A stretch of 32,365 nt of DNA from an uncultured Leucothrix sp. (GCA_937923375.1 CALAJG010000278.1:1-32365), one strand, 5' to 3'. Positions 15,821 through 24,464 are shown, numbered from the stretch's first letter. Numbers and translations: made by a program. Notes: generated by a model from the letters alone, not told the origin.

Positions 15821-16366
15821 TTACTGATCAAGAAGAAGTCGATTAGCTTGTTCTTTAAAACCACCCAGTCCATTCGAGACAGTTTCCATAAGACCTAACT
15901 CAGCCTCAGTAACAGAGACGATCTTGCCGTAGTTCTGCCCTAGATAGTTTCCTGCTTTTACACTCTGGATGCCACCATCTGGAATTTTGATCAGCGCCCA
16001 AAGGTTCTTGTCCTTACTAACCGTTCCAACCATTTTCAAGCTGTCGAGTGGAAACCCCTCGAGAAACTCTTTGACTCGTGTTGTATCGACTTGAATACCT
16101 GAATCCATGATCGGCACTTCGTTTGGAGCAAGCATCGACACATCAAATGGGTCTTTCTCATTGCCGGGGTACACGTACCTTAGATAAGGTTTTATTTCAG
16201 GTATCGGATCAATCGCCCTAGCTTGCTTCGCCCGATGCTCTTCAAAATACACATCCAAGTCCGACGTATCCTTAATGCAGCCTGTTAACCCGACAAGCAG
16301 TGCTGAGTACAGCGTGCTTCTGAATAAACGTGAAGCTAAACCAGTGGAAATATTAGTGTAATTCAT
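15821..16366 (-). CDS. pilP: Type IV pilus inner membrane lipoprotein PilP
   Basis: A 181-residue lipoprotein linking the PilMNO inner-membrane complex to the PilQ secretin. The signal sequence ends in a lipobox LTGC with Cys30 as the lipidated residue. The family segment KPYLRYVYPGNEKDPFD follows, and the C-terminal beta domain starts near VDTTRVKEFLEGFPLDSLKMVGTV. The ATG shares one base with the pilO stop (TAATG). An AAGGTGG ribosome binding site lies in the end of pilO. The length matches Pseudomonas PilP (about 174). Confidence 0.95.
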   Translation of the reverse strand: MNYTNISTGLASRLFRSTLYSALLVGLTGCIKDTSDLDVYFEEHRAKQARAIDPIPEIKPYLRYVYPGNEKDPFDVSMLAPNEVPIMDSGIQVDTTRVKEFLEGFPLDSLKMVGTVSKDKNLWALIKIPDGGIQSVKAGNYLGQNYGKIVSVTEAELGLMETVSNGLGGFKEQANRLLLDQ

Positions 16367-16995
16367 TAGCTGCCACCTTCTTCATTTTCATCAAGATAAC
16401 GATAGGTTCTGATCATGGCTTCCATGGTAAGCCTAAACGGAACCTTGCCTTTTTTCTTTTTATCTTGGTCTACTTTCTCAGGAGCCAAACGGATATCAGA
16501 AATTGTTACAATTCTGGGTAAGCCAGAAATGTCACTTACAAATGCCGCCAGTTGATTATACGTTCCATTTGCTTTCAACATAATTGGCTTTTCAGCGTAG
16601 AACTCTTTTTGCTGCTCTGGCTTGGGTTGAAATAACTCGATTTCTAATCCGTTGGATAAGCCTTTTTCAGAAATATCCAATATCAATCCAGGAATCTCTG
16701 TACCACTGGGCAACTGCTTCATCAAAGAACCAAATGAAAGCTGCATTTCTTTTAGTTGAGCCCTATAAGCAGGTAGCTGATTTGCTCTGGCCTGCTTAGT
16801 TTCAAAAGTCTGACGTAATGTCGACTCCTTAGATACACGACCATCCAGTTCCGACATTTTATCGACAATTATTAGCTTGTATCCCATAAACAGAACTAAA
16901 CCACAGATTGCCAAGATGGCCAGCACTTTGACAGGCATCGAAACATTAGCCGGATCGTCAATTAGACTATTGAGTTCCTGTAAATCAATTGCCAT
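16366..16995 (-). CDS. pilO: Type IV pilus assembly protein PilO
   Basis: A 209-residue inner membrane protein that dimerises with PilN and shapes the alignment subcomplex. I chose the ATG at 16995 because GAGGAG is 7 bases upstream of it, whereas an ATG 6 bases earlier is too close to that site. A short cytoplasmic N-terminus (MAIDLQELNSLIDD) precedes one membrane helix (about residues 22-42, VLAILAICGLVLFMGY). A coiled coil (about 50-90) and a periplasmic ferredoxin-like domain follow. The start overlaps the pilN stop by 11 bases, consistent with coupled translation and stoichiometric assembly. Confidence 0.95.
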   Translation of the reverse strand: MAIDLQELNSLIDDPANVSMPVKVLAILAICGLVLFMGYKLIIVDKMSELDGRVSKESTLRQTFETKQARANQLPAYRAQLKEMQLSFGSLMKQLPSGTEIPGLILDISEKGLSNGLEIELFQPKPEQQKEFYAEKPIMLKANGTYNQLAAFVSDISGLPRIVTISDIRLAPEKVDQDKKKKGKVPFRLTMEAMIRTYRYLDENEEGGS

Positions 16996-17563
16996 TGTCA
17001 TTCTCCTCGTCACCACCTGACTTGAGTAATTGTGTAACACTCAAACTAAAGTTTCTCAGCCTATCCGTTTTTTTGCGTGTATCAATCGAGATGATATTTA
17101 GTGCAGAAGAACTGAGCCACGGAGACATATCCAGGCGATTCATGTAACTAGAAACCCGCGCATTCGACTCAGCTTTACCTTCAAGCTTAATCTTGCCTTC
17201 TTTTTGTTCAAGATTGGTGAGATACATCCCCTTAGGCATAGATTTAACCATTTCATCAAACAAATGCACGATTCCGGGACGCGTCGATTGTAATCCTTCA
17301 ATTATCGTAATCCGATCAAGTAGAGCTTTACGCGTTACATCAAGCTTTTTAATTTCAGCGATCGTCTTATCTAAATCTTTAATTTCAGACTCTAGATAAC
17401 TGTTGCGTGTATTCTGTCTATCAATCTGATTCTGATAAAAGCTGTAAGCACCAAAAACCCCAGTCGCCGCAACGGCAATGGAGCTGACCACCATAATTAC
17501 AAACTTTTTCTGGCTCTCTTTGCGCGCTTCATCACGCCAAGGCAGTAAATTTAATCCGGCCAT
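16985..17563 (-). CDS. pilN: Type IV pilus assembly protein PilN
   Basis: A 192-residue bitopic inner membrane protein. The N-terminal LNLLPWRDEARKE (residues 4-16) is the conserved peptide that docks into PilM in the cytoplasm. A membrane helix spans about 22-43, then a coiled coil (about 45-80) and a periplasmic domain. An AGGGGG ribosome binding site lies 8 bases before the ATG, which shares one base with the pilM stop (TAATG). Confidence 0.96.
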   Translation of the reverse strand: MAGLNLLPWRDEARKESQKKFVIMVVSSIAVAATGVFGAYSFYQNQIDRQNTRNSYLESEIKDLDKTIAEIKKLDVTRKALLDRITIIEGLQSTRPGIVHLFDEMVKSMPKGMYLTNLEQKEGKIKLEGKAESNARVSSYMNRLDMSPWLSSSALNIISIDTRKKTDRLRNFSLSVTQLLKSGGDEENDNGN

Positions 17564-18612
17564 TACAAAATCCCCCTAAGCGCCAAACCTGTTGATACCA
17601 GCATTGCAGGGATATCACTTGTAAAACGGGCGGGATTAACACGCGAATTTAGCACCACATTCGAAAATGGGTTGGCTAGCGTGGTCGCAACACCCGTTGC
17701 ATCCTGAATTTGCTCATCAATCCCGGGGATGCTGGCACAACCACCTGATAGGAGAATTTTATCGACATTACCTTGCTGAGTTGAGGCGTGGTAAAACTGG
17801 AGGAACCGCTGTACTTGCCTAACCATGTTTTCTCTAAAAGGATCGAGAACCTCAGGAATATACCCTTCAGGAAGATTACCATTCTTCTTGGCTAAACCTG
17901 CCTCTGAATAGGGCAAACCATAGCGCTGCATAATTTCTTCAGTCAGCTGCTTACCACCAAAAGCTTGTTCACGAGAGAAGACTACCCGCCCGTTTTCAAA
18001 AACGTTAACGCCTGTCATGGACGATCCAAAATCAACCAGGGCAACCGTATCATGCTTAACCACATCGTCTACTAAGGTAGTGAATAGCAATTCGATGGCA
18101 TGTGATTCCAGATCAACAACATCGACCGTCAAACCGGCCATTTCCGCAGCAGCTAATCTAATTTCGACATTTTCAGTCCGTGTAGCAGCAAGCAAAACAT
18201 CGACCATTTCAGGCGATTGCTCTGATGGGCCCAGAACTTCAAAGTCAAAGTTAACCTCTTCCATAGGGTAGGGAATATATTGCTCTGCCTCAAGGGTAAC
18301 CTGAGCTTCCATTTCGGATGCGGGTATAGAGGCTGGCATAGCTATCACTTTATTGATCGCCATTGATGATGGGATACCCAGTGCGCATCGACGGGTTTTA
18401 GTACGGCTTTGTTTAAGCACTCGCTTTATGGCTTCGCCAACAGGGTCTGCTTCGACAATATCCCGTTCGTAAGCCGCGCCCTCAGGCAGTGAAGCAACAC
18501 CATAGCTATCTACCCGGTATGAGCCACCTTTCTGGGAAAGCTCAATGAGCTTTACAGCCGAGGAACTGATATCAATCCCAAGAAGCCCACTTTTTTTATT
18601 AAAAGAAAACAC
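17563..18612 (-). CDS. pilM: Type IV pilus assembly ATPase-like protein PilM
   Basis: A 349-residue cytoplasmic actin-like (FtsA/MreB fold) protein that binds the N-terminal peptide of PilN. The nucleotide-binding loops are GLLGIDISSSAVKLIEL at the N-terminus, LVDFGSSMTGVNVFENG in the middle and ILLSGGCASIPGIDEQI near the C-terminus. Length matches Pseudomonas PilM (354). The start is GTG at 18612, with only a poor ribosome binding site. It is the first gene of the pil operon and diverges from mrcA, an arrangement also found in Pseudomonas. Confidence 0.96.
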   Translation of the reverse strand: MFSFNKKSGLLGIDISSSAVKLIELSQKGGSYRVDSYGVASLPEGAAYERDIVEADPVGEAIKRVLKQSRTKTRRCALGIPSSMAINKVIAMPASIPASEMEAQVTLEAEQYIPYPMEEVNFDFEVLGPSEQSPEMVDVLLAATRTENVEIRLAAAEMAGLTVDVVDLESHAIELLFTTLVDDVVKHDTVALVDFGSSMTGVNVFENGRVVFSREQAFGGKQLTEEIMQRYGLPYSEAGLAKKNGNLPEGYIPEVLDPFRENMVRQVQRFLQFYHASTQQGNVDKILLSGGCASIPGIDEQIQDATGVATTLANPFSNVVLNSRVNPARFTSDIPAMLVSTGLALRGIL

Positions 18613-18670
18613 TGATTAGGTACCGCCATCTTATTTTTATTATTTTTTAGGTTCTCAGCCTGCGCCAGAA

Positions 18671-18700
18671 TCTATATTTATGTCACAATGGTAGCTACAA
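18671..18700 (-). promoter_or_regulatory. Candidate pilM promoter
   Basis: On the minus strand TTGTAG (complement of 18695-18700) and TATAGA (complement of 18671-18676) are 18 bases apart and lie about 60 bases before the pilM start. Both boxes are partial matches to sigma-70 consensus. The divergent mrcA promoter should also lie in this 190-base gap, but no clear candidate was seen. Confidence 0.35.
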
Positions 18701-18802
18701 CCATAAAAATAGTCTACCCTGAACCCTCCGAGTGGACTATTCTCAGATAGACGGTTTAAAGATAAGCGACTAAATAAGTCCTAGCCACCTCAAGATTCAG
18801 AC

Positions 18803-21667
18803 ATGTTATATATTAAAAAAAAATCTAAAGCGCCGCTAATACAGACGCACAAAACTAAGAAAAAGAAAGGAATATTTTCAAGGTTTTTTTTGTTCTTTTT
18901 TAAGAGCATTTTTGCACCAGCAGTCATGTTATTTGCATTGGGTACTACCTTATTTACAGCATTATATTTCTATTATGAACCCAATTTACCAAGAGTTGCG
19001 CAACTCCGGGGAACGCAGCTCCAGCTACCTATCCAGGTTTATAGCAAGGAAAACCAACTGATCGCTGAATTTGGCCAATTCCGCAGACGACCAGTGACTT
19101 ATGACGAAGTACCGAAGGATATGATCCATGCATTTATCGCCATTGAAGATGCAAGGTATTGGGAACACTATGGTGTTGATTTTAAAGGCGTCATCCGTGC
19201 TGTCGTTTCTGCAGTAAAAAGTCGCTCTGTTTCACAGGGTGCAAGTACTATCACTATGCAACTGGCAAGAAACCTGTTCTTGACCTCTGAGCGAACAGCT
19301 GACCGTAAGCTTAGAGAGATGTTCTTAGCATTCAAAATTGAAAAAGAGTTCACAAAAGACGAAATCCTTGAGCTATATCTCAATAAAATTTTCCTCGGAA
19401 ACAGAGCTTATGGGGTTGGTTCGGCCGCTGAGATTTACTACGCAAAAAAACTAAAAGGCCTCACATTAGCCCAAATGGCAATGATAGCTGGCCTGCCTAA
19501 AGCACCATCTCGTTATAACCCAATCAGGCAACCTAAGCGCGCTAAAATTCGTCGCGATTACATTTTACAGCGAATGTATGAACTGGAGTACATTGATAAA
19601 GCGCAGTACGAGCAAGCTATTGCGGAGAATGTATCTGCAAAAGTGTATCAGGTGGAATCTCAAACCTACGCGCCATATATGGCAGAGATGGCCCGAGCCG
19701 ATGCATTAGAACGTTATGGCGTCGAAAATATGTATACGCTCGGCCTCAAGATATACACCACGTTGGATAGCCGCCAGCAAGAACTAGCACTGCAAACAGT
19801 CCGTAAACACCTGATTAGCTACAGCAAGCGCCATGGCTATCGTGGCCCGTTAGAGCAACTAAATCTTAACGAATTTGCCGATGAAGCTAGTCGGAGTAAA
19901 AAGCTTGAAACCTACAATAATTATCAAGCGCTGATGCCAGCCATTGTACTAGAAAGCGATAATGACACCGCTAAATTACAGCGACGTGGCAGTATGACTC
20001 CCATTACCTTAGGTTTAAAAGAAGTAAAATGGGCACGGCGCTATCGCGATGAAAACCGCCAAGGCCCCAAAATTAAACGGGTTAGAGACGTACTCTCACC
20101 GGGAGATGTCGTTTGGGTTAGCAGAAATGAGGAGCGTATTTGGGAGCTCAGCCAGCTACCAAAAGTGACCGGAGCGCTAACGGTTGTCAATCCTAAAGAC
20201 GGCGCGATAGAAGCTATGGTAGGAGGGTTTGATTTTACTTACAGTAAGTTTAACCGAGCACTGCAAGCAAAACGCCAACCAGGATCCAGTTTTAAGCCTT
20301 TCGTCTACAGCGCAGCGTTAGCGACCGGGGACTACTCACCCGGCAGTGTGCTCAAAGATGAGGAAATTGTCATCCCGGGCAGTACTTGGTCACCACAAAA
20401 CTTTGATGAAAAGTTTCATGGCCCTACTTTGCTCCGTCACGCACTAAAAAAATCACGCAATATTGTTTCTATAAAACTATTACAGGAAATTGGCATAGAG
20501 CATGCGACTAACTATGCACGCCGTTTTGGATTTACTGATGCGGCCATACCTCAGGATCTAACATTATCGCTGGGCACTGGTTCGGTCACACCACTTGAAA
20601 TCGCAACAGCCTACGCCAGTTTCGCTAATGGTGGATTCAAGGTTAACAATTATTTTATTCGCAAGATTGTCGACAAGGATAATCGTGTTTTATTTCGAAA
20701 TAAACCAGATACAGCGTGCTCACAGTGCCCAAAACCTAAGCTGACAGAACTTGAAGCACCAAATATGCCGAGCACCATTAATGGCAACCCGGTTGCCAAA
20801 CGCATTATTGAGCCTTACGTACATTACCAAATCACTAGTATGCTAAGAGATGTCGCCCGCTCTGGCACCGCAGCAAAGGCCAGCAGGGTACTAAAGCGCA
20901 ATGATCTGGCTGGTAAGACCGGAACGACAAATGACCAAAGAGACTCTTGGTTTGCTGGCTTCACACCACGGAAAGTTACCACAGTATGGATGGGATTTGA
21001 CGATCTGGCTCCATTGGGAAAAGGTGAAACATCAACCAAAGCGGCCCTCCCCCTTTGGATTGACTTTATGCAATCTGCTCTTAAAGGCAGCTCGGAGGCC
21101 AAATGGCAGAAGCCCCCAAGAGGAATGGTCGATATAACTATCGACGTAAGAAATGGCTTTCCTCCTAGTGAATTGACTGTAGCAACTGTGACTGAAAAGG
21201 TAATTGATACACAGATTCCAACAGAAGAGGAATTCCTTGCCTATAAGGAATTGCATCCGGATGAGTTTCTTTACACTGTTGAAGACAAGGCGCAGGAACG
21301 GCAAAATCTTCGCCTAAGGGCTGAATACCAGCAAAAGCTAAATAACTATAATCGTAGAGTAGCCGCGCGCCAAAAGGAGTTAGCACGTCTTAAATCTATC
21401 GGTAGCAGTTATGTGCCACCACAGCTTGCCCCTCCGCCGGAAGTACCGGTGGCACTGGCGAAGCTGATGGAGAGAGATAGGCTCAGAGCTATTCATCAAG
21501 CACGTCTAAATGGTGAAGAGGTTCCTGGGGCTGCTTCTGCTACTCAATCGCAGGGTGCAGTAGCTTCCCAGAGGCCGGCAGCTTCAAGTCAACAGCAAGA
21601 ACTTAGTGAAGATCAACAACTGCTTGAAATGATTCGTTTACTAAATCTGGAGACTAGTACTAATTAG
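18803..21667 (+). CDS. mrcA: Penicillin-binding protein 1A (bifunctional peptidoglycan synthase)
   Basis: A 954-residue class A PBP that polymerises and crosslinks peptidoglycan. A Lys-rich cytoplasmic N-terminus and one membrane helix (about 32-56) precede the GT51 glycosyltransferase domain, with catalytic Glu115 in IEDARYWEHYG, the GASTITMQLARNLFL motif and the LYLNKIFLGNRAYG segment. An OB-like insertion follows. The transpeptidase domain has Ser495 and Lys498 in GSSFKPF, the SRN motif and Lys705 in KTGT. The C-terminus after about residue 830 is a Gln/Arg-rich and Pro-rich tail, which makes the protein about 100 residues longer than E. coli PBP1A (850). Nine consecutive A bases fall within codons 5-8. 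The stop codon overlaps that of convergent hemE. Confidence 0.97.
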   Translation: MLYIKKKSKAPLIQTHKTKKKKGIFSRFFLFFFKSIFAPAVMLFALGTTLFTALYFYYEPNLPRVAQLRGTQLQLPIQVYSKENQLIAEFGQFRRRPVTYDEVPKDMIHAFIAIEDARYWEHYGVDFKGVIRAVVSAVKSRSVSQGASTITMQLARNLFLTSERTADRKLREMFLAFKIEKEFTKDEILELYLNKIFLGNRAYGVGSAAEIYYAKKLKGLTLAQMAMIAGLPKAPSRYNPIRQPKRAKIRRDYILQRMYELEYIDKAQYEQAIAENVSAKVYQVESQTYAPYMAEMARADALERYGVENMYTLGLKIYTTLDSRQQELALQTVRKHLISYSKRHGYRGPLEQLNLNEFADEASRSKKLETYNNYQALMPAIVLESDNDTAKLQRRGSMTPITLGLKEVKWARRYRDENRQGPKIKRVRDVLSPGDVVWVSRNEERIWELSQLPKVTGALTVVNPKDGAIEAMVGGFDFTYSKFNRALQAKRQPGSSFKPFVYSAALATGDYSPGSVLKDEEIVIPGSTWSPQNFDEKFHGPTLLRHALKKSRNIVSIKLLQEIGIEHATNYARRFGFTDAAIPQDLTLSLGTGSVTPLEIATAYASFANGGFKVNNYFIRKIVDKDNRVLFRNKPDTACSQCPKPKLTELEAPNMPSTINGNPVAKRIIEPYVHYQITSMLRDVARSGTAAKASRVLKRNDLAGKTGTTNDQRDSWFAGFTPRKVTTVWMGFDDLAPLGKGETSTKAALPLWIDFMQSALKGSSEAKWQKPPRGMVDITIDVRNGFPPSELTVATVTEKVIDTQIPTEEEFLAYKELHPDEFLYTVEDKAQERQNLRLRAEYQQKLNNYNRRVAARQKELARLKSIGSSYVPPQLAPPPEVPVALAKLMERDRLRAIHQARLNGEEVPGAASATQSQGAVASQRPAASSQQQELSEDQQLLEMIRLLNLETSTN

Positions 21668-22731
21668 GTTTTTCTACCGTACTCATGAACACTATCAACC
21701 AAGACCTTCAGATGGTCCGGGTTTACGTGCTGGTGAATTCCGTGACCTAAATTGAAGACATGGCCTGTAGGTTTCTCGCCGAAGTCTTCCAATACACGCT
21801 TAACCTCCTGACGAATCGTCTCACCATCAGCATAAAGTACTGAAGGATCCATGTTACCCTGCAAGGTGACCTTATCTCCAACTGCTGCAACGACTTCTTT
21901 CAGATCAGTTGTCCAGTCAACACCAATACCATCACAACCTGTTGCCGCTATTGAATCAGCCCAACGCGCGCCATTTTTAGTAAACAAAGTGACAGGTACC
22001 TGCCTACCCTCCGCTTCGCGCTGCAAACCGTCAACAATCTTGGCCATATAGTGCAGTGAAAACTCCTGATACACGTGTGGGCTAAGCACCCCGCCCCACG
22101 TATCAAATACCATGACTGATTGGGCTCCGGCAGCAATTTGCGCATTGAGGTACAAAACAACACTGTCGGCTAATTTATCGAGCAGCAAATGGAGAGTTTT
22201 AGGGTTGCTGTAGAGCATCCCTTTGACTTTAGAAAAATCCTTGCTAGTTCCGCCCTCAACCATATAAGTTGCAAGTGTCCAAGGGCTACCGGAGAAACCA
22301 ATAAGCGGGACACTCCCATCTAGCGCCTTGCGAATTGTCCTCACTGCATCAGTAACATAGGACAGTGACAGCTCAGGATCGGGGATACCTAGCTTGTCCA
22401 CATCAGCAAAGCTTCTTAGCGGCCTTTCAAACCTTGGACCTTCCCCTTCAGCAAAATATAAACCTAGCCCCATGGCATCTGGTATCGTCAGGATATCCGA
22501 AAACAGAATCGCCGCGTCTAAGTCGAAACGCCGCAAGGGCTGTAAAGTAACTTCACAAGCTAACTCAGGATTAGTACACAAGTCCATAAAGCTACCAGCC
22601 TGCTTACGCAACTCACGGTACTCAGGCAAATAGCGACCTGCCTGACGCATTATCCATACAGGCGTTGTATCAACAGGTTGCTTTAGTAGAGCACGGAGAT
22701 AACGGTCATTCTTTAAGGCATGGGAAGGCAT
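21664..22731 (-). CDS. hemE: Uroporphyrinogen decarboxylase
   Basis: A 355-residue enzyme that decarboxylates the four acetate side chains of uroporphyrinogen III to give coproporphyrinogen III in haem synthesis. The N-terminal PVWIMRQAGRYLPEYRE holds the substrate-binding Arg29 and Arg33, and Asp79 in ILFSDILTIPDAMG is the catalytic aspartate position. GFSGSPWTLATYMVEGG and FNLGHGIHQHVNPDH are also family signatures. Length equals that of E. coli HemE (354). The last codons overlap the mrcA stop by 4 bases. It lies downstream of rpsU, separated by a gap with three hairpins. Confidence 0.98.
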   Translation of the reverse strand: MPSHALKNDRYLRALLKQPVDTTPVWIMRQAGRYLPEYRELRKQAGSFMDLCTNPELACEVTLQPLRRFDLDAAILFSDILTIPDAMGLGLYFAEGEGPRFERPLRSFADVDKLGIPDPELSLSYVTDAVRTIRKALDGSVPLIGFSGSPWTLATYMVEGGTSKDFSKVKGMLYSNPKTLHLLLDKLADSVVLYLNAQIAAGAQSVMVFDTWGGVLSPHVYQEFSLHYMAKIVDGLQREAEGRQVPVTLFTKNGARWADSIAATGCDGIGVDWTTDLKEVVAAVGDKVTLQGNMDPSVLYADGETIRQEVKRVLEDFGEKPTGHVFNLGHGIHQHVNPDHLKVLVDSVHEYGRKT

Positions 22732-22781
22732 ATAGATATTGTGCCCTTTGGTAGCAAGATGTGGGAAGGGAAGGAGAAGCC

Positions 22782-22881
22782 GATCAGTGCTGATCTGCTA
22801 TAACTGGTGACTGACCAGTCAACAATTGGCGTGGAGTTTAACTGCTGAACTGTAATCGAGCAATCGCGTTACAGTTCAGCA
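22782..22881 (-). other. Three consecutive hairpins between rpsU and hemE
   Basis: TGCTGAACTGTAA at 22843-22855 pairs perfectly with its complement at 22869-22881; the loop can close further with CGA/TCG around GCAA. ACTGGT at 22803-22808 pairs with ACCAGT at 22814-22819, and GATCA at 22782-22786 pairs with TGATC at 22791-22795. The 13-bp stem begins only 9 bases after the rpsU stop and resembles a terminator, but no T-run follows it on the minus strand. It could instead protect the rpsU mRNA 3' end or attenuate read-through into hemE. Confidence 0.45.
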
Positions 22882-22889
22882 AAAGCCAA

Positions 22890-23105
22890 TCAATAAAGGC
22901 GAGTTCGTCGATTTATCTCACGCTTCAAATTCTTGATATTACGTTTAACCGCAGCTGCTTTCTCGCGCTTGCGGATAGAAGTGGGTTTTTCATAAAACTC
23001 ACGACTTCTAACTTCAGCAACAACACCCGCTTTCTCGCAGGTACGCTTGAAACGACGCAGTGCAACTTCAAACGGCTCGTTTTCTCTGATCTTTACGTTT
23101 GGCAT
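22890..23105 (-). CDS. rpsU: 30S ribosomal protein S21
   Basis: A 71-residue basic protein, the exact family length. The sequence begins PNVKIRENEPFEVALRRFKRTCEKAG and ends with the basic NRRTRLY tail. S21 joins the 30S platform and promotes the initiation stage of translation. In E. coli it begins the rpsU-dnaG-rpoD operon; here it is alone upstream of hemE. A strong -10 box precedes it. Confidence 0.99.
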   Translation of the reverse strand: MPNVKIRENEPFEVALRRFKRTCEKAGVVAEVRSREFYEKPTSIRKREKAAAVKRNIKNLKREINRRTRLY

Positions 23106-23149
23106 AAAATTCGATTTCTCAAAACAAAATATTCATTAAGTAGCCGAGC

Positions 23150-23155
23150 ATTATA
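23150..23155 (-). promoter_or_regulatory. Likely rpsU promoter -10 box
   Basis: On the minus strand a perfect TATAAT is followed by the GC-rich segment GCTCGG, about 45 bases before the rpsU start. The -35 position holds only a weak TTTTAA. A GC-rich discriminator is the form known for stringently controlled ribosomal promoters. Confidence 0.6.
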
Positions 23156-23243
23156 GCCCGAGTCGTAAGCATTTAAAAAGTTGAAAATTAATTTAATTTG
23201 CCAAATGGCTCAAAAAATACAAGTATAAGCGTAAATAATTGCC

Positions 23244-23271
23244 TTGCAGCCTGCCTCAGCTAAGCTAGAAT
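23244..23271 (+). promoter_or_regulatory. Candidate bamE promoter
   Basis: TTGCAG at 23244-23249 and TAGAAT at 23266-23271 are 16 bases apart, with a transcription start expected near 23278 and a leader of about 50 bases before the bamE ATG. It is divergent from the rpsU promoter. The remaining part of this gap is AT-rich with no ORF. Confidence 0.4.
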
Positions 23272-23330
23272 ACTGGGTGTGTTAGTCTCCCCATGCAATT
23301 TCTGATTGAATTAGAGAAACAATATACCCT

Positions 23331-23621
23331 ATGAAACGATTACTTTTAATACCTGCTTTGACCTTCTTAATCGCTGCTTGTACTACCTACAGGCCGGTCA
23401 TACAACAGGGAAATGCATTAGAGCAAAGCTCGGTGTCCCGCATTAAAGTGGGTATGAGCAAGTCACAAGTCATTAGAACCCTGGGGTCGCCGCTAATGCA
23501 AGACGATTTTCGGGCAAATCGCTGGGATTATTTATACTACTCCAATGAGCGGGGTGTAAGATCAGAACAAAAAAACTTGATTCTTACCTTTGCGAATGGC
23601 GTTGTTAGTAAAATTAATTAG
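23331..23621 (+). CDS. bamE: Outer membrane assembly lipoprotein BamE (SmpA/OmlA)
   Basis: A 96-residue lipoprotein. The signal peptide ends in LIAAC with Cys17 as lipid attachment site. The BamE fold motif SRIKVGMSKSQVIRTLGSPLMQDDF and the following NRWDYLYY strand are clear. BamE is a periplasm-facing accessory part of the Bam complex that inserts outer membrane beta-barrels. E. coli BamE has 113 residues; this one lacks a longer C-terminal tail. In many relatives bamE adjoins fur or recN; here it lies between rpsU and a coiled-coil protein gene. Confidence 0.93.
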   Translation: MKRLLLIPALTFLIAACTTYRPVIQQGNALEQSSVSRIKVGMSKSQVIRTLGSPLMQDDFRANRWDYLYYSNERGVRSEQKNLILTFANGVVSKIN

Positions 23622-23655
23622 CCTACAAGCCGATAAAACCAAAGGTATTTGAGAC

Positions 23656-24387
23656 GTGCGTAGAAATCCCCTACTCTATAGTAATCCAAGTGAAATTGAA
23701 GAGATCCCTAAGCCCACACCCATTCAGGCTCAGACTCAGGAATCTACCAACAAATCATCATTCTTTTTCTATTTCATCATTTTAGCGAACTCACTTCTGG
23801 TTTTTTTTGTACTGGGTTTTATCTGGTTCTTGTTCTTTAAATCCCCCGACATACAGCTTAAAGAAATTAGCAACCGACTATTTGGCACGGGCGCACCCAT
23901 TGAACAAACGCAACAAACCATTGTTGCGCCAGAAATAAAAGCTGAAATCATTATTACACCAACTCAACAAGAAAAAGATGAAACTCAACAAGCTAAACTT
24001 AAACAGATGCGTGAAAGAGAAGAGCTTGCAACTGAGAGAGTGCGCCTTGAAGAAATGAAAGCAGAGTTAGACAAGGAGAAGAAACGAGCCAATGAAGCTC
24101 AGCAAGCCATTAAGAGCATACAGCAACAAAACAAAACAACTGACACCTCAGGAGATTCCTCAGAGCAAGCCCTGGAAATTGAGCAAACGCAGGTTGATAG
24201 TTTGACAGAAGAGCCACGTCAGGCACCTACGTCCGGAAACACAGTGACGCCTAGCTTGCCTACGACAGGATCGGCTATGGTTTCCCCTACTTCAAATGAG
24301 CCGACGACCAACTCGACCCGGTCACAGGTAGATCTTATTATGGAAGCACTGAAAGACCAACAGTCAAAGTCTGGTGATAGTAACTGA
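23656..24387 (+). CDS. Unrecognised single-pass membrane protein with coiled coil
   Basis: A 243-residue protein I do not recognise. Residues 1-34 are polar with several prolines. A strongly hydrophobic Phe-rich helix spans about 35-61. A Glu/Gln/Lys-rich stretch at about 104-160 should form a coiled coil. The last 80 residues are Ser/Thr/Gln-rich and look disordered. Positive charge at the N-terminus (MRRN) favours a cytoplasmic N-terminus and a periplasmic coiled coil. The start is GTG at 23656 with AAAGG 10 bases upstream. It lies 34 bases after bamE and may be cotranscribed with it. A topology like that of envelope scaffolding proteins is inference only. Confidence 0.7.
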   Translation: MRRNPLLYSNPSEIEEIPKPTPIQAQTQESTNKSSFFFYFIILANSLLVFFVLGFIWFLFFKSPDIQLKEISNRLFGTGAPIEQTQQTIVAPEIKAEIIITPTQQEKDETQQAKLKQMREREELATERVRLEEMKAELDKEKKRANEAQQAIKSIQQQNKTTDTSGDSSEQALEIEQTQVDSLTEEPRQAPTSGNTVTPSLPTTGSAMVSPTSNEPTTNSTRSQVDLIMEALKDQQSKSGDSN

Positions 24388-24413
24388 CAAGTGACAGCTT
24401 AAGACGGTATAAT
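24384..24413 (+). promoter_or_regulatory. ssb promoter
   Basis: CTGACA at 24384-24389 and a perfect TATAAT at 24408-24413 are separated by 18 bases. The -35 box overlaps the stop codon of the preceding gene. Start of transcription is expected near 24420, giving a leader of about 45 bases to ssb. No LexA box with the required spacing is present, though ssb is SOS-linked in E. coli. Confidence 0.65.
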
Positions 24414-24464
24414 TTCTGCTAAGTAAACATTGAAAACCAATAATCATAATTTAGGGAATTCACG

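Noticed and set aside
21032..21386. Minus-strand frames opposite the mrcA tail
   Set aside because: They overlap a conserved coding sequence and have no recognisable motif; treated as shadows.
24384..24398. LexA box upstream of ssb
   Set aside because: The CTG...CAG pair has a spacing of 8 between CTG and CAG where 10 is required.
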